Shown: one piece after another, positions 9,701 through 56,814 of the stretch
Layout of the letters: every line of letters begins with the position of its first letter
Numbering within the stretch: position 1 is the stretch's first letter
DNA from: Sternotherus odoratus
Taxonomy: Eukaryota; Chordata; Testudines; Kinosternidae
Length of the DNA: 64,000 nt
Reading direction: 5' to 3'
Assembly (NCBI GenBank): GCA_032164245.1
Contig: JAVMKO010000003.1
Location: 45,944,890-46,008,889 of the forward strand
Notes under the pieces: generated by a model
The model's database searches: none
What the model saw: the letters and a program-made list of their open reading frames with translations, nothing else
Told to the model about the DNA's origin: nothing
Translations under genes and position numbers: made by a program

Positions 9701-11863
9701 TAAGACCCTCAGGCAGAAAGCACGAGATAAGCATAAAGCAGGCTATTCATGCTTTATTATCACTCCATTCATAAGAGTTATACTTTACCAACCACTGAAT
9801 TCCTGGTCACCGCCTTTCTCAGAGAACCAAGTAGCATTTAGTCAAACTCTTTACAGGCCAAACTCGGAGGGTTTTTTGATCAAGTCTTCCATAGACTTTT
9901 CCCCTTTGATCTTGAAGGAAGGGATGTTAAGATTCAGCCTGGAGCCATTATGCTTTAAAACCTAACAGTGTAAGGTGCTAATCATGCAATAGGCTGCATG
10001 TGGGTGCAGGAGAGGATTGAGACCTGTTTGGAAAGGACTTGAACATTCTATTAAGGATAGCACTGAAATCAAAATCACGTGCTGTTCTGGTGCTAGAGAC
10101 GTAATGAGCTACAACTAATAATACACTGTTAATATTGAATGGATGTATTATCGGCTCTGCTGTTGCATTTTGACTCAGATCCAAAAATCCTCTCATGGAT
10201 CACTGTTTTAACAGCCCTTGTAATTAGGTCCAAGCGTTTTGCACCTTGAATAACTGTGGGTCTTAAATTCCTATAATTCTCCACCCTATACCTTCTTCTT
10301 TGCCTTTGTCTGTCTTAACATAATGCCATTCTGAGAGACGGAGTACTGAGTGTACTGCACACTTTTCTATATAGCATGGGGGCCCTGCCAGCTCTCTCTA
10401 TTGTTCCACAGGCATTCACCAGCTCAGCAATGTGTTCTCAGTCATTCTAAATCCCTTCCTTTGTGTTTTCCGGTGAACAGGGACAGCGGCTCTAAACAGT
10501 AACCTCCTTGCGTAGTGCACTGAGACAAAGAAACGTACAACTACATAGTTACGACTCATGACTCAGCTAAAAAGGTATGAATGAAACGGACCTCTCCCGA
10601 GAGAAACAGGCGCTGCACATTAACCGTGATATCTGGAAAACCCCCGCGCTTCTTTGATTCCTGAAGAGTTCAAATGATTATGATTCAGAAGAGTTCAAAT
10701 AGGTGGGGGGAGAGGGATTTGCAGAGATTGTTTTATTCTCCATAGAAAAACACCAGTCCTTGTAAGTGTGTTTATTCAGCATGTCTAAATTGCATATGCT
10801 CTGAAATAGTTCATCTTTGAAGCCTAGATAGAAGTGACGTACTTTCATGGAGCAGAAACAGACAGCAGGGCCTAGTTTTGATTTTTATTTTGTATGTTTG
10901 TGTTTTTCTGATAGCTCCTCAGTCAGAAGTGAAGCCAGCTGCTCTGTATAATTAAACGTCAGCGATTCAAACGGGATGTCAGTGGTTTGACCACTTGCTT
11001 GACAGAGTTGGCATTTCAATGGCCAAAAGGAAGTTCGGAAGTTAGCACCCTCCCTGTGAAGGAGTGGGAGGGGAAAACCACTGTTCAGTGGCCTTGTCGT
11101 TTCAGTCTGTTCTTATGTAGATGAAACAAGATTGATGTGCATTGATTTTCTGGTTTTGCAACAAGAACCCTAAGCACTTGTAGAATCAAAATGATGAACC
11201 TGCAGAATGTAGCCAACATCCACAAAAAATACTGGCTTTAATTGTGTCAATCTGAGCTAACAGCATTTCATGCCATTTTTGTCTCTCTACGACTGTCATA
11301 AAACCAAGATTTTTTTTCAAGGAGCGAGGAATGGAGCAGTTTCTGGCAGCATACTGCTAGCTTTCTTACTGATACTGTTATTGCTATCAGTACTGCAAAC
11401 ATTCAAAAACCACAAGCTTGCCTAAAAATCATGAGCTTTTAAAAACTAACATTTGGGCCTTTTATTTCTCTGGCTTCTTTGATTTTTTGAACCATTAAGG
11501 TCATAAAAAATGGACAGGGACTCAGAAGACCTGGTTTCAAATAAAAATTGATTTAAGTTAAACTGATGCAACTTTCCTGTTTTGACAAGGCCTAGGACTC
11601 AAGAGGTCTGGGTTTGATTTCTATGTGAGCTTTCCTCATGGGCCTGTAGTAGTTAAGCCAATGGGACAGCTCTCTTCCACTGGCTTAGAGTGGCTACATT
11701 AGAGAGCTTACAGCAGTGCAGCTGTGTTGGAGTAGTGTAGCCATGTTATTGTTTGTGCAGTGCTCTGAGGTGCAGGAGGGGGCTGCACAAGTAGCTTGAG
11801 AGACTGACTTACCTACAACTGATGATCTTTAAAGCACTTTGCAACCACTGAGTCCTACCTGTC
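9701..11863. other. Intergenic, unique-looking sequence
   Basis: No exon or repeat recognised. A local duplication (gaagagttcaaat twice within 10663-10700) is visible. The segment about 10480-11100 is free of recognised transposons and could be a conserved non-coding element, but conservation cannot be judged here. Confidence 0.35.
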
Positions 11864-11871
11864 CTTCCATA

Positions 11872-12093
11872 GTTTAGAGAGACAAGGTGGATGAGGTAAT
11901 AACCTTTATTGGACCAACTTCTGTTGGTAAGAGAGACGAGCTTTCAAGCTTACACAGAGCTCTTCTTCAGGTCTGCATAAGCTCGAAAGCTGGTCTCTTT
12001 CACCAACACAAATTGTTCCAATAAAATATATTACCTCACCTATCTTGTCTCTCTAATATCCTGAGACCAACACGGCTGCAACTACATTGCAGA
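11872..12093. mobile_element. Penelope-derived inverted-tail insertion, second subfamily
   Basis: Flanked by CTTCCATA at 11864-11871 and 12094-12101. The inner part is an imperfect palindrome of gacaaggtgg...ggtaataac and its inverse ...ttacctcacc; it ends with ccaacacggctgcaactaca, the tail shared by Penelope-type copies. A minus-strand hammerhead-like core (CTGAAGA, stem, GAAA) lies at about 11935-11973. Confidence 0.75.
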
Positions 12094-12101
12094 CTTCCAT
12101 A

Positions 12102-14230
12102 CATTTGGTAGTTACCATCACCCCTGTGTGAATATTTCTTTATATTTGACCCTTTTCTACTGATATTTCTTCAGTTCTGTATTGGCACTTGTACATTTCC
12201 TGTGCTTAACTTCCCTGCTCCCCCACCAAAAGTACTGAGCAATCCCATCTGCTATGTAATCATATAGCTGAAAGCAATTGCTTGACATATTTTAGTCTCC
12301 CACTCTTTACCCGTAGAGGTTTTTAAACAGAAACAAGGTTTTTTGTAGGCTTGAATAGCCATGAATTGAATATTAATAAAGATTATGTAAATATGCCCAC
12401 ATTATGTAACTAAACTTCATGATACAAAAGCCAAAAAACACTAACAAAACACTAACACAAAAATATTCTGGACAGTGAGTTATGCATTTTCATGAACATT
12501 TCCAAAGGATTTATAGAACTAGTTACAGACTGCAAGAGTCTCTTTTTAGTCTAAATCCTCAATCGTGTGTACTGTAGACCCCATGCAGAACCCCACTGAT
12601 TTTAATGAGACTCTGGGTGCACATAAAGGCCCATTGGAGGATCAGGGCCTAAATGTATGAAATCTGTTAGGACAGTGGTGGTGAAAGGCAGTGAGGGACA
12701 TTGACTTGAGGTAAACCAAGAGGAAACTGGATTCTAGTAAATAACCAATTTCTCCTTACTACAGGGGCCACCTTGATTATGTCAAGTAGTGCCCTACTCT
12801 CTGAATATTTCCTTTGATGAGTGTAACTCTTTTTTAAGCTATGTACTTTTCCAGCTGAGCGAAACCAAAACAAACTATGCAAAGTGTACTTCACGGGCAA
12901 ATTTGAAAAGGTCAGACCTTGGTCAGATAAAAATTTTACTTGAAGAGTTCGTTCTATACCACATTGCAGTTTTTACTTCTAGCTATTTTTTCTTTAGAGC
13001 TTTTCAAAAAAAGATTTTTTTTAAATAATGCAAAAAGGCTGTTTTTTAACTGCCAGTCCCCTTTCCTCAAAATAGCAGACGTGTTTTTGTTTAATCTTTC
13101 AAAACAAAACAAACAAACAAACAAAAACAACACACCACTGGATTGCTGAGGCAGTTTGAGTAAGAATGGCAGAATGAGGCCTGGAATTCAAACCAGTACT
13201 CAAAAGCTCAAATGTGCTTCATTTCATTTCCCTTCTAAATCTGCAGTGTATAAACAGAGTTCACCATAGCAGCAATTCTTTGCCCATTGTCCTTTAGGAT
13301 GTGAATTGCACGGCAGGAAAGGAATTGTTTAGTAATCATTGGCTTATCACTTAAAGCGGATTGTCCCTTGGCCTCACACCTTTACATGGATGGGTAAAGC
13401 CCCCATGCCCCTCCTTACACCCTACATAGACTTTGGGGCTGGGCTTGCAGAGGTAAATAGGCACTATACTGACAAGTCCCTATGGGTGTCAGGGGATGGA
13501 GAATGGGCAGTCTAGTTCTGCCCAACAGGCATGGCACCAGACCTGAGACAGCAGGGGAAGGTTAGTGATTTGATTCCGGTACAGATCAGCAGAAGAGTTG
13601 ACTGAAGCCTTTGATGGAACCATATTCTCTATTGGAATGCACAGTTCCACCAAAACTGAACTCCTTCATGACAGCCCATTGCTTGGGCCAAAATTTCATT
13701 TTGGCAGGAATTCTCCACCATCTCCCACCCCCCATTCCAATGGTGCTTCCTTTCATCGTTGTTGGAACAAAAGGTTTGTATTGTTTTGTAATTACTTCTG
13801 AATTTTTTATTGTTGCTTCTATTATATAGAACAGACTTTTTTAAAAAAGTCAAAATTAAAACAAAACATTTCAACAGACCTATTTTTAAAAATTTCCTTT
13901 GCTGAGATTTTAAACGTTTTAGTTTTTGTTCCAATTTGGAGCTACGCCAAATTTCAAAACCTTTCCCCAAACAGAACTTATATCCTTTGCGCAGTTCTAT
14001 TCAGCCACAAATTCTCTTGAAGAAAGGTGGGGACAGGAAGGAAATTCTGGCTTTTGAAACCACACTTCATTTCCAGAGATACTCCTGGGTTACACAGCAA
14101 GTACTGCTCCGATGATGGGCATATTCCAGCAGCCCAACCCTGCCCATACATATAGTAGGAGCTGCAGCTCCCATTAGAGCTAAGGTCACACGCTTGCATT
14201 AACCCTGCTTTCAAAAGTAAGCTTATGCCC
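12102..14230. other. Intergenic, nothing recognised
   Basis: AT-rich; a CAAA/CAAAA simple stretch lies at about 13100-13130. Open frames (for example 13629-13970 minus) have no family features. Confidence 0.4.
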
Positions 14231-14322
14231 TAATAAATTGGTTAGTCTCTAAGGTGCCACAAGTACTCCTCGTTCTTTTTGCGACTACAGACTAACACAG
14301 CTACTACCCTGAAACCTCACAC
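14231..14322 (+). mobile_element. 5'-truncated Penelope-like tail
   Basis: ttggttagtctctaaggtgc followed by actaacacagctactaccct: the 3' terminal segment of the Penelope subfamily seen at 37495-37769 (in inverse). Confidence 0.75.
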
Positions 14323-15300
14323 CTACTTGATTTTTCATCTTTCAGACCAAAGTTTTCCAGGCTTGGACACTGACCATGTGATTTTTTGTGTGCACATACA
14401 CTTGTGTGAAAATTTAAGCAAGCTATTCATGAATTATAAAGTAATTCTGATGACTTTTTTTTTAAAGCAGCCCTTCTGTTGAAATGGCTGGAGATAAATA
14501 ATTGAAATTCACCATAGAACTAATTCTTCCAATTAAATTTGATTGTACTGAGTTTCAACCCTTTGAAGAATGCATTAGCCAGGTGTGTAGGAATGTTGGG
14601 GGGTGGGGAGAGGGAAAGAGGATTACTGTGTTGTATTAGATCTGACACATTGTTTTAAACACACGAGGTAATTTTTTCATCTCTCATTCGTGTACCTAGA
14701 GTTGTATAAAACACCACTGACAATCCTAAACTCTTTGAGACAGGGAATGTATCTCACTAACAAATTACATTTTATTCCAAAAGGGTATTTAACTGAAAGG
14801 AAGAATGAAGACTCCATCGTCGTCCTAGTCTGTCAGCAAACTAGTACATTGATACTGTACACAGATATATGTATTTAGTACATTACATATAAACAAGCAA
14901 ATAAATAGTGACATAATCCACACTAAATTCAGTGCCAGTGCCAAGGCCCTCGGTGAGCGTGGTTTGAAGCAAACCACTTTAAGCGAGGGGCTAATGCAAT
15001 CAGTTGCCTAAGCTGTTTTCTTCTCAAACTTCCTTCTTTGGCTATTTGATTCTTACAAGATGTTAATTTTTAACACTATGAAAATCAGGCCTAGATCAAT
15101 TATTGGGGTTATAATATTTTATTTAACTGAGAAGGCTAAGTAGTGTCTCATGTCATTTTAGTTTTACCGTATATTAAATCTGGGAGCAACTGGTACATAG
15201 CACCCTGTAAATCAGGAAAGTTTACCTCTTACATAACACTCAAAGCAATCTTTGGTATTAATAAAGGATGTATGGATATTAAATAGCCTGGTTACACTAA
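14323..15300. other. Intergenic, nothing recognised
   Basis: AT-rich sequence with no supported gene or repeat. Confidence 0.4.
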
Positions 15301-15520
15301 GGTCATGTCTACACTACCACTTTACGTCAGCAAAAACTTATGATGCCCAAGGGGTGTGAAAAACCCCACCCCTCTGAGCAATGCAAGCGACGGTGTACCC
15401 AGCGCCATCTGGGTAGGAGAGCATCTCCTGGGGACATAGCTGCCACCACTCATTGTGGTGGTGGTTTTATGATGTCAGTGGGAGAGTGCTGTGGCTGGGG
15501 CAGTATAGACAGTCCCTTCC
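15301..15520. mobile_element. Harbinger-like MITE fragment
   Basis: Left terminus GGTCATGTCTACACTACCAC, right side gcagtatagacagtccc, matching the 'gtctacact' MITE group abundant here. The right end is diverged, and the frame at 15340-15561 is not a gene. Confidence 0.5.
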
Positions 15521-16010
15521 CCGCGGCACAGTCTTTTTGTTTGCGTTTGCACAATGCCTAACACAAAGGGGTCCAGGCACTATGCCACTACAACTGATAA
15601 ACAGTAATATTATTGCTACGCTAGAGGTTTAGTTCAAAGAAGAATGTGTTGCTCAAACTGCCATCTCTAGGGGGTGATGGAAAGCCATCAGCCAAAGCAC
15701 CTGCAGCTGTTGCAAAGTCTCCAGGGCCTTTTGTTAAAATAGGCGCATCAATGATGGGGTACAGCTGAATCACAGATAATCTGTAGGTCTCAAATTTCCC
15801 CTGTAGCTTCAGTTATTACATGTGTCTTTACTCTTTCCCTAGCTACTGTTCTGATGGCTACACTAGAGTGGTGATCTGTAAGGAATGTCTAGACTCTAGA
15901 GAGATTATATACAGTATTTCCTTTAGAAGCAATTTGAGTTACTTTGGCATTAAAGAGGTAACAAAGTCCTGTGGCACCTTAAAGACTAACTATAAAGTTT
16001 TGAAGCAGTC

Positions 16011-16574
16011 CTGGCACACAGACAATCTGCCAACCTTAAACGAATTCTCACCAGCAGCAGCACACTGCACCACAATAACTCCAACTCAGGAACCAATCCA
16101 TTCAACAAACCTCGATGCCAACTCTGCCCACATATCTACACCAGCAACACCATCACAGGACCTAACCAGATCAACCATACCATCACTGGTTCATTCACCT
16201 GCACATCAACCAATGTCATATATGCCATTATATGCCACCAGTGTCCTTCTGCTATGTACATCGGCCAAACTGGACAGTCCCTAAGAAAAAGGATAAATGC
16301 ACACAAATCAGATATTAGGAATGGCAATATACAAAAACCTGTAGGGGAACACTTCAACCTGCCTGGACACACAATTACAGATTTAAAAGTCACCATACTG
16401 CAGCAAAAAAACTTCAAGTCCAGACTGCAAAGGGAAACTGCAGAGCTACAATTCATTTGCAAATTCAACACAAACAATCTCGGATTGAATAAAGACCTAC
16501 AATGGCTCGCTAATTACAGAAATAGTTTCTCCTCTCTCCATGTCCACACCCCCCCCCCCCCATTCAAATGCTAG
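16011..16574 (+). CDS. Penelope-like GIY-YIG endonuclease domain, C-terminal fragment
   Basis: 187 codons without a stop, ending in TAG, with no start codon at the 5' edge. Order: basic/Asn-rich linker; a Cys/His cluster RCQLCPHIY with later CTSTNVIYAIICHQC (zinc-binding pattern); GIY-YIG core AMYIGQTGQSLRKRINAH; then VGEHFNLPGH and LQRETAELQFICKFNTNN, which continue the endonuclease fold. In Penelope-like elements this C-terminal domain follows the reverse transcriptase and nicks target DNA. The reverse transcriptase is absent here, so the protein could not retrotranspose. A C13 run at about 16549-16561 lies near the end. It is unclear whether the fragment is expressed. Confidence 0.9.
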   Translation: MAHRQSANLKRILTSSSTLHHNNSNSGTNPFNKPRCQLCPHIYTSNTITGPNQINHTITGSFTCTSTNVIYAIICHQCPSAMYIGQTGQSLRKRINAHKSDIRNGNIQKPVGEHFNLPGHTITDLKVTILQQKNFKSRLQRETAELQFICKFNTNNLGLNKDLQWLANYRNSFSSLHVHTPPPPFKC

Positions 16575-16696
16575 AAGAATAACCCACCCTCCCTGATCGG
16601 AGATAACAAGCTGGTTCAGCCTAATTGGACTAACCTTTTTACCTCCCACCTGGTTCTCGCCTACTTTTCTATACCTGCCTCTGGACACTTCCACTG

Positions 16697-16740
16697 CTTG
16701 CATCCGACGAAGTGGGTATTAGCCCACGAAAGCTCATGCT
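16697..16740 (+). ncRNA. Hammerhead-ribozyme-like motif in Penelope element
   Basis: CCGACGAAGTGGG, loop TATTAG, CCCACGAAAGC, flanked by GCAT and ATGC. The core matches CYGANGA-stem II-GAAA. Hammerheads are an established component of Penelope-like elements; C instead of U at core position 4 makes activity doubtful. Confidence 0.65.
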
Positions 16741-17012
16741 TCAAAACTTTATAGTTAGTCTTTAAGGTGCCACAGGACTTTGTTACCTCTGCTATTCCAG
16801 ACTAACACGGCTACCTCTCTGATTTTTGGCATTAAAGACACTTATTTCAAAATTAACAGCATGTTCAACACTGTAAAAAACACAGACGAAGACAAGGTCC
16901 CAACCTACAGGAGCATCCCAATGAAACAAGCTGCCAAAATAATTTGGACGCAAAGCAGCGGGTTTTTTTGGTTCTGGTTCAAGAGAGGGGAGGCTGCTGG
17001 TGGGTGTACTTC

Positions 17013-17745
17013 TGTAACCCTTCTGCCAGTCAGAGTTGGCAGCAACAGGGGCCGGGTTCAGTATCCAGGGGTTCCATTCCAATAACACAATGCAAAACTG
17101 GCTCAAGCCCCCACCAGTGACCTGGGACAAATACATATCACCCCCCAGGCGCCTCTAAGAGGCAATACTTCCCCTCTCGCAAGCACAGAGTCTGAGTGTA
17201 GCAAAAGCCTTTTAATAACAGAGAAACAATGTGGCATGATGTTGAGGAAACATCACAAACAGGATAACACAAACCATGAACCAAAAGCCCCCCAGCCTCC
17301 CAGCTGATTGGGCCATGCCCTTTTCCCTTTGGTTCTTGAGTCCAGCAACCCACAAATCACCCAAGAGTACAATAACCCCAAAGCCCAGCAACCCAAAAAT
17401 CTCTGTCCCATGTCAGTGCAGCCACAGGGTTCCAAAAGTTCATCTACAGAGTTTTACCTCCCAGCCTAGGTGGAAATGGGGGAATGGGGGCTGGGGAGAT
17501 AAAGGGGCACCTTGCATGCTCCGGCCGTTGTGAGCCGCTCCTCTCTGCCAGCCACTCACCAATGTATTGTCAGTCCCCCCCCCCCCCACTTAACATAGCA
17601 TTCAGTGATCTCAGGTCTTAGTAATTGTAGCTCTTTAGTGATTCCAGTTCATAGTACGGGAGCCTCAGTGTTGGTGCACAATTGGCCCAAGGTGAATTCA
17701 GCTCAGCAGCCTGTAATCAGACTCCTAATAGAATCAAAATTAGCT
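17013..17745 (+). repeat. Probable LTR-like repeat
   Basis: Starts TGTAACCCTTCTGCCAGTC after a GC-rich lead and continues through caatttggcc-like and poly-C (17574-17587) sequence. It resembles a turtle LTR repeat, but neither a matching 3' end nor a TSD was established. Confidence 0.35.
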
Positions 17746-17830
17746 CTGTAGCCTAGTGGTTAGGAGTGTGTCACACATCCCAGGTGAGTTCCTAGTCCAC
17801 CAGGCTAAAGCTTACAAGGGAGGCTCTCTT
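17746..17830 (+). repeat. tRNA-derived SINE-like fragment
   Basis: gcctagtggttaggagtgtg resembles an A-box region, followed by catcccaggtgagttcctag; similar to the fragment at 86-230. Confidence 0.35.
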
Positions 17831-19885
17831 CCCTCTCCTGCCCCCCAGCTGTTTTGGTTGGGAGAACTTGCCAGAGGGACCTGATCCAGGAGTTGGCCTC
17901 TGAGCATGCCCACCGGATCAGGCCGCACAGGCAAGTTAGGTAGTCGAATATTCATCTGTCCTGAATTGTGAATCTCTCTAGAACGCAGGTGGGAGATAGG
18001 TGCCGACACCTGGCAGTAGTGCACATGTCCAGAGACTGAAACAGGCACCTAGGGAACTTTTACTACAAAAATTTAGATGCCAAGTGAATTTAGGTACTTA
18101 CAGGGTGGTAGCTAAAGAGTTTTGTGGCATGCAGTGACCCCTAAGAACAGGTGTCCAAGAATCACCTGCTTGGTCATTATCATGCAGGCTGAATTTAAGT
18201 TATTCAACTTTACTTTCTTAAATGTTTCTCTGAATTTTGGACAACTCTGCAGTATTTCCCAAGATTTCCTTCCGGGCAGCTGGTCTTGGATTACGAAGGC
18301 ATGATTCTGAGTGGTACTGCACATCAGAAGGAAGAGGATGGGCTGGCTAGCCTGGAAAGAAATGCACTTTTGTAATCTCTCCTTGGAAGCGACAAGCATC
18401 TTGAACCAGCATCCTGAACCCTCCCAGTTGTGACATTCTGCAGCACAGGATACTGGACGAGCACAGGAAGTTTCCAGGGATGGTGAGAAGTGCATACTAA
18501 CTCTTGTACATCATTTAAAAATTTTGTATCACTAATATGCATATTAGTGAGATATTACAGAAGGCTGTTTTTGCCACTTGAATATTTTGCCAAGTGAGCA
18601 GGCTCTGTCCTGGATCTTTAATTCATTGTTGCTAAACTTGATGGAGTGCTGGCTTCTTGCCAGAATCATGTTCTAACTTATTGAACATGCATCAGTTTGG
18701 TATTGGTCAGCACTGCCACAATATAGCAGAAATAGTATATCATTGATATATCCTTGCAAGTGTAGCCTGGCTATTAAACTCTCTTTGTAAAGGCAGCTCA
18801 TCTGTGATTATCCTATTGCTCCCAGAATAGGACTTGGCCAACCAACTACAGCTGTTCATAGGAAATGTGACTGAGACGCATGAAAGATCTAATAGTGGAC
18901 AGTAGACCTTTCCAGTACAGAAGTGTTTATATGGAGGAAGAACATTGAAGATGTAAAGGTAGCTTGATTTAGGTCACAATAGCTGGGTCTTGTTTCACAT
19001 TTTATTCCCTTTATGACAAATTCTGAAGATAGTTAGATGTCAATTAGACACAATTACCATTATACAGAGTGGAAACAAACGATTCCAGAAACATCAGGAT
19101 GGGAAGGAAAAAATATCTTTTAAGAATAGGAGCTACAGCCTGGGAGGGTGTTTGACAGTAACAGTTCAGCCAACTGGGAAAGTGATCAGCTGATAGCCTG
19201 GTGATTAGCTACTAGAGGAAGACTACAGTAAGGAGTGACACAGGGAAGCATAGAACATCATTACTTATATTAAAAAGAGAAGCTGACAAAATGAAGTAAG
19301 GAACCAGTTGCACAGGATAATGACGAAAATGAACAAACAAAAAATTTAAACGGATACAATTTTTTTAAATGGATTCTTAATTTTGGGTGTTCAGCTTGAA
19401 ACTTCTTCCCAGGGCCTGATGGGTGTCCAGCACTTTCTGAAAAATCAAGACCCATTAAGGTATCAAGCTGGGCACCCAAAACATTTTGAAACAATACAAG
19501 GAAGCAAGTAAACAGATACATTGAGAAGGGAGAGCGAGCAGCAGCATGGTGAAGAGGCAGAAGTGCAATCATGATTTAAATTTGACATTTTAATATCATT
19601 TTTCTATTCTATGGGCTTGAGCCTGCAAAATAAAGTTAAGCATATGCTGAAAAGCTTTGCTGGATTGGGGCCAGAGCGCTAAATGCCTTGTAGATCAACC
19701 TCAGTATCATCAGATGTTCTGATTCCTTCCAAATAAGGACCCCAGCTAACCTTGGTCTAAGCCAAGCTTTTCACTTGAAAATTCATGGAACACAGAGCAC
19801 TTGTGTCAATTACGCAAGAGATCAGAAAAACAAAATAGGTATGAAAATCAGAAGTCCCAAGACTCCTCAGTCTGGCCTGGATAAC
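17831..19885. other. Downstream flank, nothing recognised
   Basis: No exon, tRNA or clear repeat seen; frames such as 18112-18495 (minus) lack family features. Confidence 0.4.
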
Positions 19886-19894
19886 TCAAATAGA

Positions 19895-19921
19895 CTAACA
19901 CGGCTGCTAATCTTAAACCTG
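19895..19921 (+). mobile_element. Minimal 27-bp Penelope tail insertion with TSD
   Basis: Insert ctaacacggctgctaatctt... is the Penelope 3' terminus only. It is flanked by TCAAATAGA at 19886-19894 and 19922-19930. Confidence 0.65.
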
Positions 19922-19930
19922 TCAAATAGA

Positions 19931-21948
19931 ATCAGTGACACTGGATCTATTTAATGTTTACTCTCAGATATAAACAATCTCTCTTCTGGAAATTGAATGT
20001 TAGTGGTCAGCAAGATGCCAGACCGACACCACTGGAATCTAAAGCTCTGTCTACAGAACAGTTGTCAATTGAAAGAAAAAGTAGTGGCCATGAAAGCTTC
20101 TCCTCATCCTGCTGCACCTCTGACCTGGAGCACGGTCCTGAGGTGGCAGGAGAAGAGGCTAGTTCAGTCTATGTCCAAACAATCCTTTGGACTATTTGGC
20201 ACAATTTTTGCTGAGACCAGTAAAAAGCCAATTGCTTTGTGAACACAAAACAGAGCTACCTCTTTTCATACAGACAGTACTCACTTGTCTCTGCTAGACT
20301 TGAAACTGCTGCAGAGGTTAGGGGTTCAGAAGCCCATTCACAATCCCCTAATCTACCCATCACTCACAGATGGCACATTCTCTGTTTAATTGGAGGATCA
20401 CGTCCCAAAAATGAGAATTGTATCATTTCCAACAGTCGCATGTGCAAATAGATATTCCATCTGGATCTGAGGATACAGCACAGCTTTAACATACTTCCCT
20501 ACTAAGGCAACATGACACTTCAATGCAGGTGAACACACAAAGCTGGTAAAGAGGGGCAGTAGCCATTTCCTAGAAATGAAGTCAGCCAGACTCCCCTGGA
20601 GCACCAGTAGGCAGGTGTGCCAGGCTTCTCTTTTTGCACAAGTGTCCTTCACCAACTTGCTCCAATCCAGGAATCTTTGGAAAGGGGATTTTTACCTGCT
20701 CTATACGGTGAATACTCAAAGTGGATTTTCAATCACTGATTCCTTCGAGACTAGAATTTTCACTCATAATTGGGTTTAATCGGCTGTGGAGCATCCAAGT
20801 GTACGTTTACAGTAAAAGAATACTCCAAGTGTGAATTCTGTACTAACAGCACAATTCTCAGACTTGGGACAGCAAGAGCCGGGGCAGCTTCCAAAAATGA
20901 AGCTGCGCTGGTTCTTTTCCCAATATCACTGATTTTTAACCTGTGAACAGGGCTAGAGTAATTGTAGAAGAGAACTAAAAAGCATTATCCTTCCTTTCTG
21001 CACTGGCCTCATTTTAGTACATTTCTACTGGCAGATTTACAACATGAGCAGAAGAATTTGAGAGTTCCATTGCTTTGAATGCTTATTGGCATGGAAATAA
21101 AAAGGATGCCCGACTGAAAATCATTTTACTACATATACCCAGACATTCCGTTGCTAGTGCAATCTTCACTTAGAATTCAAACCATAGCAACGTACTCCTT
21201 TGTTGATGCCTAGGACATTGAATGTATGGTATGCCAATATCTTACCACACTGAGAAGTGGGAGGGGGCAAGGGGAAGGACTTCTTCTGTCTGTTTGTCTC
21301 ATATTTGTAAGCTGCTTGTTGTAAATTTGCTCTCTAATTACTCTATTAATTGTGAAGCCATGTTCTTGAACATGGAACATTTACATCTTGGAAACGTGTA
21401 GTAGAACAGAGCCCTATAACATCAATTAAAATATTAGTAAAAAGAAAAATTAAAATATAATTAAAACCTCTAGAAAACCAGGAAGTTCCTGGACATTAAA
21501 ATTGTAAAAGCATGTCAACTTCATCATAAAAATTAAAAAAAGGTTCCTTATTACATATCAATCCTCCTCCTCCCAATACCACACACAATCCCTTCTCTCC
21601 CCTGTTCCCTGTCAATGATAGAAGATATCTTCCTACCCGTTTTAATTCGGAAAATATTAAGATGTGGCAGAAAATGGTGCCCAGCACAATGATTTAAAAT
21701 TCTAAGTTTTAGATCAAGTATCTGATAAAGTCTTAGCATGGGGCTATTCTACTAGAGCTAAGTAGTTTCTTGTTACAGAAATAACATACATGCACTGTCA
21801 AGTGACTTCCAGTATAAACAGTACACAGATAACATGGTTAAACTGAAAAGCTTTTGTAGCTTTCTGGGCATCGATATGAAAGGCACTTTTCAGGTCACAT
21901 GACTTTAGTACAGTGATTCAGTATAGCCTGGATATCTCAATTACTCCT
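19931..21948 (-). other. 3' flank / presumed 3' UTR of SLC17A5
   Basis: Continues leftwards from the stop codon. No other gene is seen; the extent of the UTR is unknown. Confidence 0.5.
21641..21646 (-). terminator. Weak candidate poly(A) signal for SLC17A5
   Basis: ATTAAA on the minus strand about 300 bp past the stop codon. No canonical AATAAA is obvious in the first kilobase. Many vertebrate sialin transcripts have a longer 3' UTR, so this is only a candidate. Confidence 0.2.

Positions 21949-56814
<34,866 letters not shown>

Larger units (their letters stand above)
15957..16824 (+). mobile_element. Penelope-like retroelement copy with GIY-YIG frame, 14-bp TSD
   Basis: Flanked by TTTGGCATTAAAGA at 15943-15956 and 16825-16838. 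Structure: inverse tail (15957-16007), C-terminal coding region (16011-16574), 3' UTR, plus-strand hammerhead-like core, then the tail. Bases 15957-16007 are a perfect 51-bp inverse of 16737-16787. Reverse transcriptase is missing, so this is a 5'-truncated copy whose left end was rebuilt from an inverted tail. Confidence 0.93.
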
